From Lachnospiraceae bacterium (GTDB taxonomy: Bacteria; Bacillota; Clostridia; Lachnospirales; Lachnospiraceae), in the NCBI GenBank assembly GCA_910575555.1, contig CAJTFX010000017.1, positions 36,100-100,099 of the forward strand: a DNA stretch of 64,000 bases, read 5' to 3'. Within the stretch, counting starts at the first letter, position 1. Each line of letters starts with the position of its first letter. The notes beneath the pieces are model-generated. The model saw nothing but the letters and a program-made list of their open reading frames with translations. It did no database searches and had not been told where the DNA came from. Shown here piece by piece: positions 14,430 to 23,476 of this stretch. A program made the translations under genes and the position numbers.

Positions 14430-16082
14430 TTATCTGCTCAGCATAATTTTGCCGAAGGGAATTCCCTGGCTTTCCAGAATATCAATTTCCCGTTTCTGGC
14501 AGGTGAACAGGAAGATCTGCTGTTTCTGCCTGCCGAGCCATTGAAGGGTTCCCTGGAGACGCTTTTCGTCAAAGGCGGCAAATACTTCATCCAACAGAAT
14601 CGGCATGGATTCCTCCCTGGTAAAAAATCCCCCGGCTCCCATCCGAAGGGCCAGATACATCTGTTCCATGGTGCCCTGGCTGAGCTGCCAGGGATGCAGC
14701 CTGCGTTTTCCGGCTGTTGCCACCAGATTCATCTGGGAGTCCAATCCGATTTTCTTGTACTTCCCGTTGGTCATTTCAGATAATATCCGGGAGATTTCCT
14801 GTTCCATCTGTTCCCTGCTGTCCTGATAGGCTTCCAGAGACAGCTGCTCTAACGTGCGTTCCGCCAGCTGATAGGCTTCTATCTGACGCTGGTATTCCTG
14901 CTCTTCCTCCGTGGGCGTCCGGCATTCCTCCAGTTCTTCCTGCAGGTTCACCAGTTCTGCCAGTTTTTCCAATACCTGAATCTGCAGCAATTCCTCCACC
15001 ACCTGCTTTCTGGTCTGCTTCTGCTGCTGTTCCTTCTGCTTCAGCTGTTCGCTTTCAATGGAATTGTACTGCTTTTGCTCCCGGCTTTCCTCCTCCTGCT
15101 GTCTGCGCAGTAATTTCAAACGCCTGGCTTTCCGCTGCCAGAAAACTGCCCCGGTTGCTCCGAACAGCATCAGAAGCCCAAACAAAAATTCCAATGCAAT
15201 CCAGCCTGCTGCGGGCGCTTTGGAAAGATGCTCCAGGCCGTTCCAAATGCCTGCCAGTATACCTGCTAAAAACAGAACCACGGAAATTCCGAATCTCACA
15301 TAGTACTCTCTCTGCTGTCTCTGCTGACGAATATCCCTTAAATACACCGCCATCTGATTGCTGTCATGCTCCAACAGAAAAAAACTCTCATCTTCTCTCT
15401 GCAAAAGCGCGCGGTATCCCTCTTTTTTCTGCTTTTTCAGCTGCTCCACATCTTTTTTCAGAAGCCGCTCCGCCATCAGAAGCTTCTCTTCCTCTTCTTT
15501 CCGCTCTGCCTGCTTTTTCCGGCATTCCTGATCGGCTCTCTCCTGGCCTTCCTTCAGCTGTTTCCGGGCGCCGGCCAAATCTATGCCCCCTTCTCTTCCA
15601 AGGGAAGCATTCACAAAATAATTCTGCAGTGTATCTGAAAATTCCTGTCTGGTTTCCACACAAGCCTGACGGATACAGAAAGTATTTTCATAGGTTTCCC
15701 GGTTCAGGCCCCCCAGCAGTACATCCAAATCTCCCTGTTCCACGGATAATTCCTCCAGATCCGCTTCATTTACCAGTTTTGCAGAAGGCTCTTTATAGTA
15801 AAAGTTCCGCTCCAGATAAAAGGGCTTATCCGCCACCGTAAATTTCAGCCCTCCGGCATAGGAATCACTACTGTTCCATGGCTCATATTGCTGATAATTG
15901 TCATTTCTGTCCGGAATTCCCCGCTGTTTCTCCAGTCCAAACAGCATTCCGCTGATAAACTGCTGCAGGGTGGATTTGCCCGTTTCATTTTCTCCGTAAA
16001 TCACATTGATTCCCGGCAGGGGCCTGATATTGATATTATGGAGTTTTCCAAAGTTTTTTATTTGAATTTCCGTTATTTTCAT
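14430..16082 (-). CDS. yhaN: YhaN-like SMC/Rad50-type ATPase with membrane segments
   Basis: A 550-aa ABC-type ATPase. The N terminus has Walker A (VIYGENETGKSTLQQF); the C terminus has the signature-like LSQGTMEQMYLALR and Walker B (ILLDEVFAAFDEKR). Between them lie coiled coils and a central pair of membrane helices (SVVLFLAGILAGIWNGL and LEFLFGLLMLFGATGAV). YhaN pairs with the YhaO nuclease subunit in Firmicutes and probably works on DNA ends like SbcC; the exact role is unclear. ATG at 16082 overlaps the TGA of the upstream nuclease gene (ATGA). At 550 aa it is short for the family. Confidence 0.82.
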   Translation of the reverse strand: MKITEIQIKNFGKLHNINIRPLPGINVIYGENETGKSTLQQFISGMLFGLEKQRGIPDRNDNYQQYEPWNSSDSYAGGLKFTVADKPFYLERNFYYKEPSAKLVNEADLEELSVEQGDLDVLLGGLNRETYENTFCIRQACVETRQEFSDTLQNYFVNASLGREGGIDLAGARKQLKEGQERADQECRKKQAERKEEEEKLLMAERLLKKDVEQLKKQKKEGYRALLQREDESFFLLEHDSNQMAVYLRDIRQQRQQREYYVRFGISVVLFLAGILAGIWNGLEHLSKAPAAGWIALEFLFGLLMLFGATGAVFWQRKARRLKLLRRQQEEESREQKQYNSIESEQLKQKEQQQKQTRKQVVEELLQIQVLEKLAELVNLQEELEECRTPTEEEQEYQRQIEAYQLAERTLEQLSLEAYQDSREQMEQEISRILSEMTNGKYKKIGLDSQMNLVATAGKRRLHPWQLSQGTMEQMYLALRMGAGGFFTREESMPILLDEVFAAFDEKRLQGTLQWLGRQKQQIFLFTCQKREIDILESQGIPFGKIMLSR

Positions 16083-17125
16083 TCTGTTAGCAATGCCTCC
16101 ACACCATAGTATAATGCCTTTTTTGTAATCTCACTCTGAGGCATCTCCTCTAATGTTTCAATATATCTCCCCAAAATCTGTCCCTGATACTGCAGCTTCA
16201 GTTTTTCCAGATCATAATCCGGCTGACAGCGGCTTGTAACCTGAACCACCCGATCCATCCGGGCCAGCTCTTCCAAATCCACAGGTTCCTCCAGATTGCT
16301 GTCCCCGGTTAAGTTAATTTTAAAAAACTGATGAGGGGGCGCTTTTCTGATCTGGCTCTTCATTACTTCTATCAGGGCTTTTGTGGTAATCTCTTTATTC
16401 ACTTTCAGATTCAGCGCCGCATATTCGCAGTACCGGAGTGGATAAAATTCCACTCTGCATCCATGTTTTCCAAGCTCTCCCATAAAAAATCCGTGTTCCC
16501 CGGTATCCCTGGGGCTGACCGGCTGCAGCGCGCCTGCCATAACCACCTTGTTTTTCACCAATTGCATGGGCTTATGAATATGGCCCAGCGCCACATAATC
16601 AAAATCAGAATCTTTCAAATCTTCCGTTTCAAAGGGAATGTGCTCTTCATCTCCCCCATGGCCCAGAAGGATATGATAGAATTCCCCTGCCGCCGGCTGC
16701 GCCCTGTCATACAGACGCTCCCGGATTTTCCGGCGTCCGTAGCTCATTCCGTATACTCTGACCCCCAGGCCTTCCAGTTCTGTATAACTGAGCCTGTCCT
16801 CTTTCAGAAAATGCACATTCTCCGCCCAGGTAAAGGCATTATAACAGGAATGCATGCCGATAAAATCACGGTTTCCCGCTATCAGCACTACCTGGGTCTG
16901 GGGGATTCTCAAAAACTGGTAGTTGACTTCCTTCAATTCCCCCATCAGCGGCTGCCTGTGAAATAAATCTCCGGCAATCAGAAGAAGCTGAACCTGCTCG
17001 TCCCTTGCCCTGTTTATCACATCTGTAAACGCCTGCCAGCTATGGCTCTCCCTCTCTTCTCCCCAGGGCTTGTCCCTGTCTGGCTTTGCCCCTAAATGCA
17101 CGTCTGCTATATGAATAAATTTCAT
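16079..17125 (-). CDS. yhaO: YhaO-like metallophosphoesterase (DNA exonuclease family)
   Basis: A 348-aa calcineurin-like phosphoesterase of the SbcD/Mre11 group. Metal-binding motifs run in order: HIADVHLGAKPD, LLIAGDLFHRQP, VLIAGNRDFIGMHSCYN (with Arg where GNHD is usual), ILLGHGGDEEH and VALGHIHKP. ATG at 17125 is chosen because AAAAAGGAG precedes it; the frame extends 13 codons upstream without a site. It is translationally coupled to the YhaN ATPase. Together they likely form a second SbcCD-like complex in addition to the one at 50-54.7 kb. Confidence 0.86.
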   Translation of the reverse strand: MKFIHIADVHLGAKPDRDKPWGEERESHSWQAFTDVINRARDEQVQLLLIAGDLFHRQPLMGELKEVNYQFLRIPQTQVVLIAGNRDFIGMHSCYNAFTWAENVHFLKEDRLSYTELEGLGVRVYGMSYGRRKIRERLYDRAQPAAGEFYHILLGHGGDEEHIPFETEDLKDSDFDYVALGHIHKPMQLVKNKVVMAGALQPVSPRDTGEHGFFMGELGKHGCRVEFYPLRYCEYAALNLKVNKEITTKALIEVMKSQIRKAPPHQFFKINLTGDSNLEEPVDLEELARMDRVVQVTSRCQPDYDLEKLKLQYQGQILGRYIETLEEMPQSEITKKALYYGVEALLTE

Positions 17126-17255
17126 TGGAATTTTCTCCTTTTTGTGAGATCCTGTAATTCTCACTTCATTTATCGGTACGATACCGGCTCTTAATTACTT
17201 TTCGGAACATGCTGTTTCCCGGCATTACTCCGGAGTGTGTTCCGCGAATGATTTT

Positions 17256-17972
17256 TCAAACACGTTCTAATCCGCACAGATCTCTGATTACTTCCCCGGC
17301 AATGATAAGTCCGGCCACAGAAGGGACAAAAGCAACGCTTCCCGGTATGGCTTTGCCTGCTTCCCGGGGCAGTTCTGTCAGCGGACGCCTGGGCTCCTCT
17401 TTGGAGTATACAGTTTTCAGTTTCTTCACGCCTCTTTTTTTCAGCTCCCGGCGCATCACCCGGGCCAGCGGGCAGACTGACGTCTGATAAATGTCTGCCA
17501 CCTCAAACTGTGTGGGATCTAATTTATTTCCCGCTCCCATACTGGAAATAATGGGAACGCCTGCTTCCTGCGCCTGCATTACCAGTTCAATCTTGGCAGT
17601 TACCGTGTCCACAGCATCCACCACATAATCGTAAGCCGTAAAATCAAAGTCCCTGGCCGTCTCCGGCAGGAAAAAACAGTCGCGAACCGTTACCCTGGCC
17701 TGAGGATTGATTTCTGAAATCCGCTCTTTCATCACCCTGGTCTTAGACTGCCCCACCGTTCTGGTGGTTGCAATGGTCTGCCGGTTAATATTGGAAACGC
17801 TCACCACATCTTTATCAATCAGTTCCAGTTCTCCCACGCCGCTTCTGGCCAGAGCCTCCGCTGCATGGCCGCCGACGCCGCCAATGCCGAATACCGCCAC
17901 TCTTGCCCGGGCCAGACGGTTTAATCCTTCCCCGCCCAAAAGCAGACCTGTTCGGATAAATTTTTCGTCCAT
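17256..17972 (-). CDS. tcdA: tRNA threonylcarbamoyladenosine dehydratase (TcdA/ThiF family)
   Basis: A 238-aa E1-like protein. The nucleotide-binding loop is VAVFGIGGVGGHAAEALAR, followed by the adenylation residues in LIDKDVVSVSNINRQ. Later, YVVDAVDTVTAK and SSMGAGNKLDPTQ match the CsdL/TcdA subgroup, which cyclises t6A at position 37 of tRNA using ATP. Length (about 240-270 aa expected) fits. It stands alone, leftward, between yhaO and the divergent deacetylase gene. Confidence 0.88.
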   Translation of the reverse strand: MDEKFIRTGLLLGGEGLNRLARARVAVFGIGGVGGHAAEALARSGVGELELIDKDVVSVSNINRQTIATTRTVGQSKTRVMKERISEINPQARVTVRDCFFLPETARDFDFTAYDYVVDAVDTVTAKIELVMQAQEAGVPIISSMGAGNKLDPTQFEVADIYQTSVCPLARVMRRELKKRGVKKLKTVYSKEEPRRPLTELPREAGKAIPGSVAFVPSVAGLIIAGEVIRDLCGLERV

Positions 17973-18186
17973 ATACTTCCTCTGTTCAGAATGGGGACTC
18001 CGCCCGCCTGTCCCATTCTGAAATTTCCATATCTTTTATTTCGAAAACATTTCTTTTTTATTTTACACGTTTAGAGGGAAATATACAAGATGATTTGCAA
18101 TTCTCTTAATTATGTATCTTGTCGCATCCCTTCTTTTCCGCTATACTGATATTTGAAAAATTACTTATTTTAAGGAGACGATTATT

Positions 18187-19182
18187 ATGAAAAAGAAGCC
18201 ATTTATCCCCGTCCTGGCCTGCGCCGTTATTTTTCTTGGCATCTGCGGCGTTTTTGGCTTTCAATACTGGAATCTGGACAGCCGCTATCAAAGTCTGACC
18301 GCAGAAGCCGCTCAATTAAAGGAACGTAATTCCAGCCTGAACGAACAACTGGAGGACAACTCTGCTGAGTTGGAAGAAAAAGAAGATTACATAGAAGGAC
18401 AAAAAGATTACATTACCGAACTTGCCGGGCAGATACAGGAGCTTGGAAAAGAGGAGACAGAGGAGGAACAGACAGAGGACTGGTACTCTTCCCATAAATA
18501 CAAAGACGATCCATATCCCAGCCTTTATGCAGACAAAGATACTGCGCCTGTCCAGACCGGACAGAAATATGTCTACCTGACCTTTGACGACGGGCCTTCC
18601 GCTCTGACCCCGAAGGTACTGGATTTGCTGGATGAATACGAGGCCCACGCAACCTTTTTTGTGGTTGGAAAAGATAAGGAAGAATATGCCGAATATCTGC
18701 CGGAAATTGTAACACGCGGCCACACTCTGGCCCTTCATTCCTACAGCCACGACTATAACCAGATTTACCGTTCTGTGGACGCTTTTTTAGAAGATTATGA
18801 AAAAATATACGACTGGGTATACGAAGAAACCGACGGTTATTCCCCCTGCCTGTTCCGGTTCCCCGGGGGCAGCAACAACGGCTCCTCCTATGTGGTGCAC
18901 AACATTATAAAGGAAATGAACCGCCGGGGATTCACCCATTACGACTGGAACGTCAGTTCCGGCGACGGAAGCGATTTGACCACTTCCGAGAATATTATTG
19001 ACAATATCTGCTCCAATGTGAAATATATCGAAAATCCAGTGGTTTTGATGCATGACGGCCCCGGGAAATATGCCACATTAAATGCTCTTCCCACAGTTCT
19101 GCAGAAGCTTTCTGACGCAGGCTATGAATTCCGTTCCCTGGATCAGTATTCAGAACCGGTGCAGTACCGCCAGGCAGAATAA
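18187..19182 (+). CDS. Membrane-anchored polysaccharide deacetylase (NodB homology)
   Basis: A 331-aa protein with an N-terminal membrane helix (FIPVLACAVIFLGICGVFGF), a coiled coil (LTAEAAQLKERNSSLNEQLE), then a CE4 deacetylase domain. Catalytic motifs: TFDDGPSALTPKVL (base Asp and metal Asp), TLALHSYSHDY (metal His residues), RFPGGSNNGSSYV, YDWNVSSGDG and VLMHDGPGKYAT. It probably removes acetyl groups from peptidoglycan, though another wall polymer is possible. ATG at 18187 follows AAGGAGACG. A strong terminator ends the gene. Confidence 0.88.
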   Translation: MKKKPFIPVLACAVIFLGICGVFGFQYWNLDSRYQSLTAEAAQLKERNSSLNEQLEDNSAELEEKEDYIEGQKDYITELAGQIQELGKEETEEEQTEDWYSSHKYKDDPYPSLYADKDTAPVQTGQKYVYLTFDDGPSALTPKVLDLLDEYEAHATFFVVGKDKEEYAEYLPEIVTRGHTLALHSYSHDYNQIYRSVDAFLEDYEKIYDWVYEETDGYSPCLFRFPGGSNNGSSYVVHNIIKEMNRRGFTHYDWNVSSGDGSDLTTSENIIDNICSNVKYIENPVVLMHDGPGKYATLNALPTVLQKLSDAGYEFRSLDQYSEPVQYRQAE

Positions 19183-19191
19183 TTTCAAATG

Positions 19192-19238
19192 AAAAACTGC
19201 CGCAAAGCAAAATCAGAATTGTTTTGCGGCAGTTTTTT
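19192..19238. terminator. Strong bidirectional terminator
   Basis: AAAAACTGCCGCAAA (19192-19206) pairs with TTTTGCGGCAGTTTTTT (19222-19238). It ends the deacetylase transcript and, read on the other strand, the spoVT transcript. Confidence 0.92.
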
Positions 19239-19249
19239 AACACGTATTT

Positions 19250-19336
19250 GAAAAATCCGGCTGTTTCGTCTGTTTTCCGGGAGATCCTGCTGTTCTATCT
19301 GCTTTCCAAAAGCTCTTACTGCTCCATCTGTTTTCC
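19250..19336 (-). repeat. Three 29-bp tandem repeats over the spoVT 3' end
   Basis: Read on the minus strand, three degenerate 29-base units begin GGAAAACAGATGGAG, GGAAAGCAGATAGAAC and GGAAAACAGACGAAAC (19308-19336, 19279-19307 and 19250-19278). The first contains the last codons and TAA stop of spoVT; the other two are downstream copies. Confidence 0.75.
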
Positions 19337-19864
19337 GAGAAATCCGGCGGCTACCCTGGCCAGTTTGCTTTCCGTCTCTCCCATTCCGGAGCCTTCTTCC
19401 CTGTTATACATCACCACGGAACCGATGGCGTCCCCCTCTGAAATAATGGTGGATACCACCTGCGACTGGAAATCTCCGGCGTCATCCAATGTAATTTTCA
19501 CAAATCCTTTCTCATCTTTCTGGGCATAAAAAGTCTCGCGGTCTGTAATCACATGCTCCAACTGTTTGCTGATTGGCTTTCCGTCAAAATCCTTTTTCCC
19601 TGCGCCGGCTGCTGCAATTACATGATCCTTATCGGTAATGCACACCAGACACCCGCTGGTCTGGGCAAGGCTCTCCGCATACAGTCCTGCAAACTGCCCC
19701 AGCTCCCCAATGGGAGAATATTTTTTCAGGATAATTTCTCCCTCCCGATCTGTAAAAATCTCCAATGGATCGCCTTCCCTGATCCTTAATGTACGCCGGA
19801 TTTCCTTCGGCACGACTACTCTTCCCAAATCATCTATTCTCCGAACAATTCCCGTTGCTTTCAT
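19316..19864 (-). CDS. spoVT: Stage V sporulation protein T (AbrB family)
   Basis: A 182-aa regulator. Residues 1-50 are a SpoVT/AbrB swapped-hairpin DNA-binding domain (IVRRIDDLGRVVVPKEIRR, then TLRIREGDPLEIF). The rest is a GAF-like domain (CLVCITDKDHVIAAAG, ISEGDAIGSVVMYNREEG). SpoVT controls late forespore genes, so its presence supports an endospore former. ATG at 19864 has GGAGG upstream; the five-codon longer version lacks one. Its 3' end forms the first unit of a tandem repeat. Confidence 0.92.
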   Translation of the reverse strand: MKATGIVRRIDDLGRVVVPKEIRRTLRIREGDPLEIFTDREGEIILKKYSPIGELGQFAGLYAESLAQTSGCLVCITDKDHVIAAAGAGKKDFDGKPISKQLEHVITDRETFYAQKDEKGFVKITLDDAGDFQSQVVSTIISEGDAIGSVVMYNREEGSGMGETESKLARVAAGFLGKQMEQ

Positions 19865-19981
19865 AATAAAATCCTCCATTTACATATCGTTTTTTCGCAA
19901 TACTATTATCTGTAAATGCAGGCATTTTATACCTGAATTTTTATTTTCATTCCCTGACAAAATTATTTCACGGAAACTGCC

Positions 19982-21448
19982 TTACAGAACCTTCTCAATC
20001 TCTTCAATTACAACCTTCAATGCCTTAATCCTGGCATATTTCTTGTCATTGGACTCCAGTACATGCCAGGGCGCATATGCGGTGCTGGTCTTTTTCATCA
20101 GCTCATTGACGGCGGTCTCATACAGCTCCCACTTATCCCGGTTCCGCCAGTCCTCTTCCGTAATTTTCCACTGTTTCTCCGGTGTATTCTGACGGTCGGT
20201 AAAACGGGCTAACTGGACGTCCTTGTCAATCTGCACCCAGAACTTGATAATTACCGCGCCCCAGTCTGACAATTCCTTCTCAAATTCATTGATTTCATTA
20301 TAAGCCCTCTGCCAGTCATTTTCACTGCAGAAGCCCTCCAGACGTTCTACCATCACCCTTCCGTACCAGGTGCGGTCAAAAATCGCCACATGTCCGGTTT
20401 TGGGCAGCCGGTTCCAGAACCGCCACAGATAATGCCTTGCCTTCTCATGGGGCTCCGGGCTTGCAATGGGATGCACTTCATATCCCCTTGGGTCAAGAGC
20501 CCCGGTAATTCGTTTGATGTTGCCGCCTTTTCCTGCCGCGTCCCATCCTTCATAGGCAATCACCACAGGAATTTTCTTTAAATACAGTTCATTATGCAGC
20601 ATTCCCAGACGATCCTGCAGCTCCTTTAACTGCCGCTTGTATTCCTCGTCGGTCAGTGATTTATCCAGAGAAATCTCAGACAGCTTCGGCACTTTCTCCA
20701 TTGGAAATACATTCTGCAGAAGAGGCACGGCCATTGCGCTGTTTTTCAATGCGGTTTCAATTCCGCTGACCAGAGTTTCAATCACCTGAAGCTGCGCCCA
20801 TTTTTTATTTTTGGCGTCTACAATATACCAGGGCGAAGTGGATACGTTTGTATCGCTTAAATACTGATCATAGACCTTCAGACATTTATCATAATGCTTA
20901 TTCTGCCAGGTATCATTCTCACTGACCCGCCAGCTTGTGGTTTCATTTTTCTCCAGCCCTTTCAGCCGTTTCTTCTGCTCATTCTGGCTGATGTGAAAAA
21001 AGAATTTCATTACAAGATAGCCGTTGTCTGTCAATTGCCGCTCAAAACGCTTTACACTGTCGATTCGCTCTTTGTATTGTTTCTCCTTCAGTTCCCCGTG
21101 AAGGCAGCCTTTGGTGATTTCATCCATCCAGCCGGAATCCAGGAAACAGAATTTGCCCGCTTCCGGAATCTTCACGAAATAGCGATACAGAAACGGCTTG
21201 CGTTTTTCCTCTTCCGTTGGGATATCCATGGTGGCAACTTTGAAAAACCTGGGATCGATTTCCTTGATAATCTTTCCCAGAATACTGCCTTTTCCGGCAG
21301 TTCCCCACCCCTCAAACAGTACAAATACCGGCAGTTTATGCTCCTTAATCTGCATCTGCTGCACAGAAAGCTTGGTTCTGGCCGCCTGCAGGCGTTCCTC
21401 CAGTTCGTCTTCCTTTGGCCGTTCCGGTTTGTTCCAATTTTTTAACAT
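19982..21448 (-). CDS. pap: Polyphosphate:AMP phosphotransferase (double PPK2 domain)
   Basis: A 488-aa protein with two PPK2 kinase domains in tandem. The first has Walker A FEGWGTAGKGSILGKI near residue 50; the second has AYEGWDAAGKGGNIKR near residue 300, followed by ALDPRGYEVH and DRTWYGRVMVERLEGF. Two-domain PPK2 (class II, Pap) makes ADP from AMP and polyphosphate. The second domain carries the fuller catalytic motifs, as is usual. ATG at 21448 has GGAGGAG upstream. The acylphosphatase and ArsC-like genes follow upstream in the same direction. Confidence 0.9.
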   Translation of the reverse strand: MLKNWNKPERPKEDELEERLQAARTKLSVQQMQIKEHKLPVFVLFEGWGTAGKGSILGKIIKEIDPRFFKVATMDIPTEEEKRKPFLYRYFVKIPEAGKFCFLDSGWMDEITKGCLHGELKEKQYKERIDSVKRFERQLTDNGYLVMKFFFHISQNEQKKRLKGLEKNETTSWRVSENDTWQNKHYDKCLKVYDQYLSDTNVSTSPWYIVDAKNKKWAQLQVIETLVSGIETALKNSAMAVPLLQNVFPMEKVPKLSEISLDKSLTDEEYKRQLKELQDRLGMLHNELYLKKIPVVIAYEGWDAAGKGGNIKRITGALDPRGYEVHPIASPEPHEKARHYLWRFWNRLPKTGHVAIFDRTWYGRVMVERLEGFCSENDWQRAYNEINEFEKELSDWGAVIIKFWVQIDKDVQLARFTDRQNTPEKQWKITEEDWRNRDKWELYETAVNELMKKTSTAYAPWHVLESNDKKYARIKALKVVIEEIEKVL

Positions 21449-21480
21449 AACTGCTCCTCCTTTTCTATGATTACCAACCC

Positions 21481-21756
21481 TTAATACCGCACAGAAAACC
21501 TCCGTTCTTCCGGTTTTGGCTCCATCCTGTCCCTGGTTACCCAGTCAATCCGGATATAGCTGTCCTGCTGCAGGGACTGAATGATTTGATCCAGAATTTC
21601 CTCCCGTCCCTGCATTTCCGCTTCCACGGAGCCGTCATAATTATTCCGAATCCATCCGGTCACCCCGTAATGGCCTGCCAGATGACTTGCCCGGTACCGA
21701 AATCCCACGCCCTGCACTCTTCCTGTAAATACCAAATGTTCCCGAATCACTTCCAT
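21481..21756 (-). CDS. acyP: Acylphosphatase
   Basis: A 91-aa protein with both family signatures: FTGRVQGVGFRYRASHLA, including the phosphate-binding loop and catalytic Arg, and GVTGWIRNNYDGSVEAEMQG, including the catalytic Asn. It hydrolyses acyl phosphates such as 1,3-bisphosphoglycerate. The length is normal for the family. It lies between the pap and ArsC-like genes, with a short gap on each side. Confidence 0.93.
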   Translation of the reverse strand: MEVIREHLVFTGRVQGVGFRYRASHLAGHYGVTGWIRNNYDGSVEAEMQGREEILDQIIQSLQQDSYIRIDWVTRDRMEPKPEERRFSVRY

Positions 21757-21800
21757 CTTATTCTTCCTGTATCCATAAATATTTTCGAATCACTTCCGGT

Positions 21801-22154
21801 TTATAACAGCTTCTCCCATTCTTCCGGCTTAAATCCTGCGGCAACGCCTTTTTTTGTCACTAATACAGGACGTTTCACCAGCATTCCGTCTGTGGAAAGC
21901 AGCTCGTATTTCTCTTCCAGAGACATTTCCGGCAGTTTATCCTTTAACTGCATCTCCCGGTACAGCATGCCGCTGGTATTGAAAAAACGTTTAATATCCA
22001 ATCCGCTTCTTTCATGCCATTCCTTTAACTCTTCTTTGGTTGGATTCTGCTCCTTGATGCTGCGATCCTCAAATGCAGCCTGATGTTCCTCTAACCACTG
22101 CTTTGCTTTCTTGCAGGTGGAGCATTTGGGATATTCCACAAATAAACATTCCAT
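21801..22154 (-). CDS. ArsC/Spx-family thioredoxin-fold protein
   Basis: A 117-aa protein with CxxC in YPKCSTCKKAKQWLEEHQ, then IKEQNPTKEELKEWHERSG and the late LVKRPVLVTKKG with the conserved Arg-Pro. This is the ArsC/Spx/YffB-like fold. Spx proteins bind RNA polymerase and ArsC reduces arsenate; this one lacks ars neighbours, and which role applies cannot be decided. ATG at 22154 lies behind a GGAAGCGG-like site. Confidence 0.85.
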   Translation of the reverse strand: MECLFVEYPKCSTCKKAKQWLEEHQAAFEDRSIKEQNPTKEELKEWHERSGLDIKRFFNTSGMLYREMQLKDKLPEMSLEEKYELLSTDGMLVKRPVLVTKKGVAAGFKPEEWEKLL

Positions 22155-22229
22155 AATTTCCGCTTCCTTTCTTTGCCCGGACGCGCCGGGTTTTTATATT
22201 ATTTTTCCTGTACCTTCGATTTTAACCTC

Positions 22230-22487
22230 TTATCTCACCAGTAGTTTATAACACAAAAACGCAAGGACAATTCCTAAAATACTTGCAATATTTATCTTGA
22301 TGGTAAGCCCCAGGGTGAGAACCAACGCCCCCAAATCCAGCACAAGCGGACTTGTGAGCCCGAATACCTGTCCGTAATTCAGCCAGCTCAGCACAGGAAC
22401 GGTTCCGCAGTAGCTTCCGATGACTGTCCCCAGAATCAGCCCTGTCAGCATGATAAAAATAACTGCCCAACTGCTTTTTATTTTCAA
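22230..22487 (-). CDS. DUF4321 small membrane protein
   Basis: About 85 aa with two or three hydrophobic segments (WAVIFIMLTGLILGTVIGSY, LVLDLGALVLTLGLTIKI, IASILGIVLAFLCYKLLV). It matches DUF4321, a small membrane family of sporulating Firmicutes with unknown function. TTG at 22487 is preferred because AGGAGG lies four bases upstream; a longer form from ATG at 22517 is possible but has no site. Confidence 0.75.
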   Translation of the reverse strand: MKIKSSWAVIFIMLTGLILGTVIGSYCGTVPVLSWLNYGQVFGLTSPLVLDLGALVLTLGLTIKINIASILGIVLAFLCYKLLVR

Positions 22488-22666
22488 CTGTCCATCCTCC
22501 TCATGTCCCTTTCTCATCTGATTTTATTTTAAAACAATCTTATGGCAAAGTCAAACTCCGAATACACGCAGAGGGCGGAGAAATTCAAATTTCCGCTGTG
22601 TGACTTCATCACCGAATGAATCATTTTTTCCCTGTATACTAAGAAAAAAACAAAAGGAGTTTCACC

Positions 22667-22864
22667 ATGGCAAAAAGAAAAGCGGCTGTCAGCGTCCGGG
22701 AATGCGTAGCCTGCGGATGCTGCATGAAGGTTTGTCCGCGCAATGCGATTACTGTTCCCAACGGACTTCACGCAACTATCAACCGGGAATTATGTGTGGG
22801 GTGCGGAAAGTGTGTAAAAGAATGTCCTGCAAGTATTATCTCATTGGAGGTGGCAGATTCATGA
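22667..22864 (+). CDS. 2[4Fe-4S] ferredoxin
   Basis: A 65-aa protein with two cluster motifs, CVACGCCMKVCPRNAI and CVGCGKCVKECPASII. It is an electron carrier. ATG at 22667 has AAAAGGAG upstream, and its TGA overlaps the ATG of the next gene (ATGA), so the two are coupled. The partner is a membrane Fe-S protein, which suggests a small redox module; donor and acceptor are unknown. A TATACT -10 lies near 22636. Confidence 0.9.
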   Translation: MAKRKAAVSVRECVACGCCMKVCPRNAITVPNGLHATINRELCVGCGKCVKECPASIISLEVADS

Positions 22865-23445
22865 ATGAAAAAAAGAAATGGTACGATTATCTTTGGGCGG
22901 TATCTCTTACCTACCTGATACTGGGATTTTTCAATATCCTTTTCGCATGGCTTGGCCTCCTCTGCTTTTTCATTCCGCTTCTGATAGCGATTGTAAAAGG
23001 CAATAAGGCTTACTGCAATAAATACTGCGGCAGAGGACAGCTTTTTTCCCTGATCGGCGGCAGATTCGGACTGTCCCGGAAAAAAGATATGCCAAAATGG
23101 ATGAAATCGAATTATTTCCGATATGGATTTTTAGCTTTTTTCTTTATCATGTTTTTCCTTATGCTGTGGAACACCTGGTTAGTGTTTTCCGGCGCAAAAA
23201 ATCTGGGCGCCGTAGTTACACTGCTGTGGACTTTCCGGCTTCCGTGGCATTGGACCTATCACGGCACCCTGTTTTCGGACGGCGTGGCGCAGTTCGCTTT
23301 CGGCTTTTACAGTGTAATGCTTACCTCCACCGTACTGGGATTTTTTACCATGATATTATTCAAGCCCCGCTCCTGGTGCGTGTACTGCCCTATGGGAACA
23401 ATGACGCAGCTTATCTGCAAGGCAAAAGCGCCGAAGGAAGGGTGA
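22861..23445 (+). CDS. Membrane Fe-S protein (NapH/RnfB-maturation-like, 4Fe-4S)
   Basis: A 194-aa protein with about four membrane helices. Cys motifs occur at NKAYCNKYCGRGQLFSLIG and near the C terminus in WCVYCPMGTMTQLICKA, the kind found in NapH/CcoG-type membrane ferredoxins. The first and last Cys groups could hold one or two clusters. It is coupled to the ferredoxin and probably passes electrons across or along the membrane. I cannot name the substrate. The frame extends upstream into the ferredoxin gene, but ATG at 22861 is clearly the start. Confidence 0.8.
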   Translation: MNEKKKWYDYLWAVSLTYLILGFFNILFAWLGLLCFFIPLLIAIVKGNKAYCNKYCGRGQLFSLIGGRFGLSRKKDMPKWMKSNYFRYGFLAFFFIMFFLMLWNTWLVFSGAKNLGAVVTLLWTFRLPWHWTYHGTLFSDGVAQFAFGFYSVMLTSTVLGFFTMILFKPRSWCVYCPMGTMTQLICKAKAPKEG

Positions 23446-23476
23446 TGTTCTGCCGAATCCAGAAGGCCCCGTTCTG

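Noticed and set aside
14717..15841. 374-codon plus-strand open frame opposite yhaN
   Set aside because: Pro/Ser-rich shadow of a conserved coiled-coil ATPase on the other strand.
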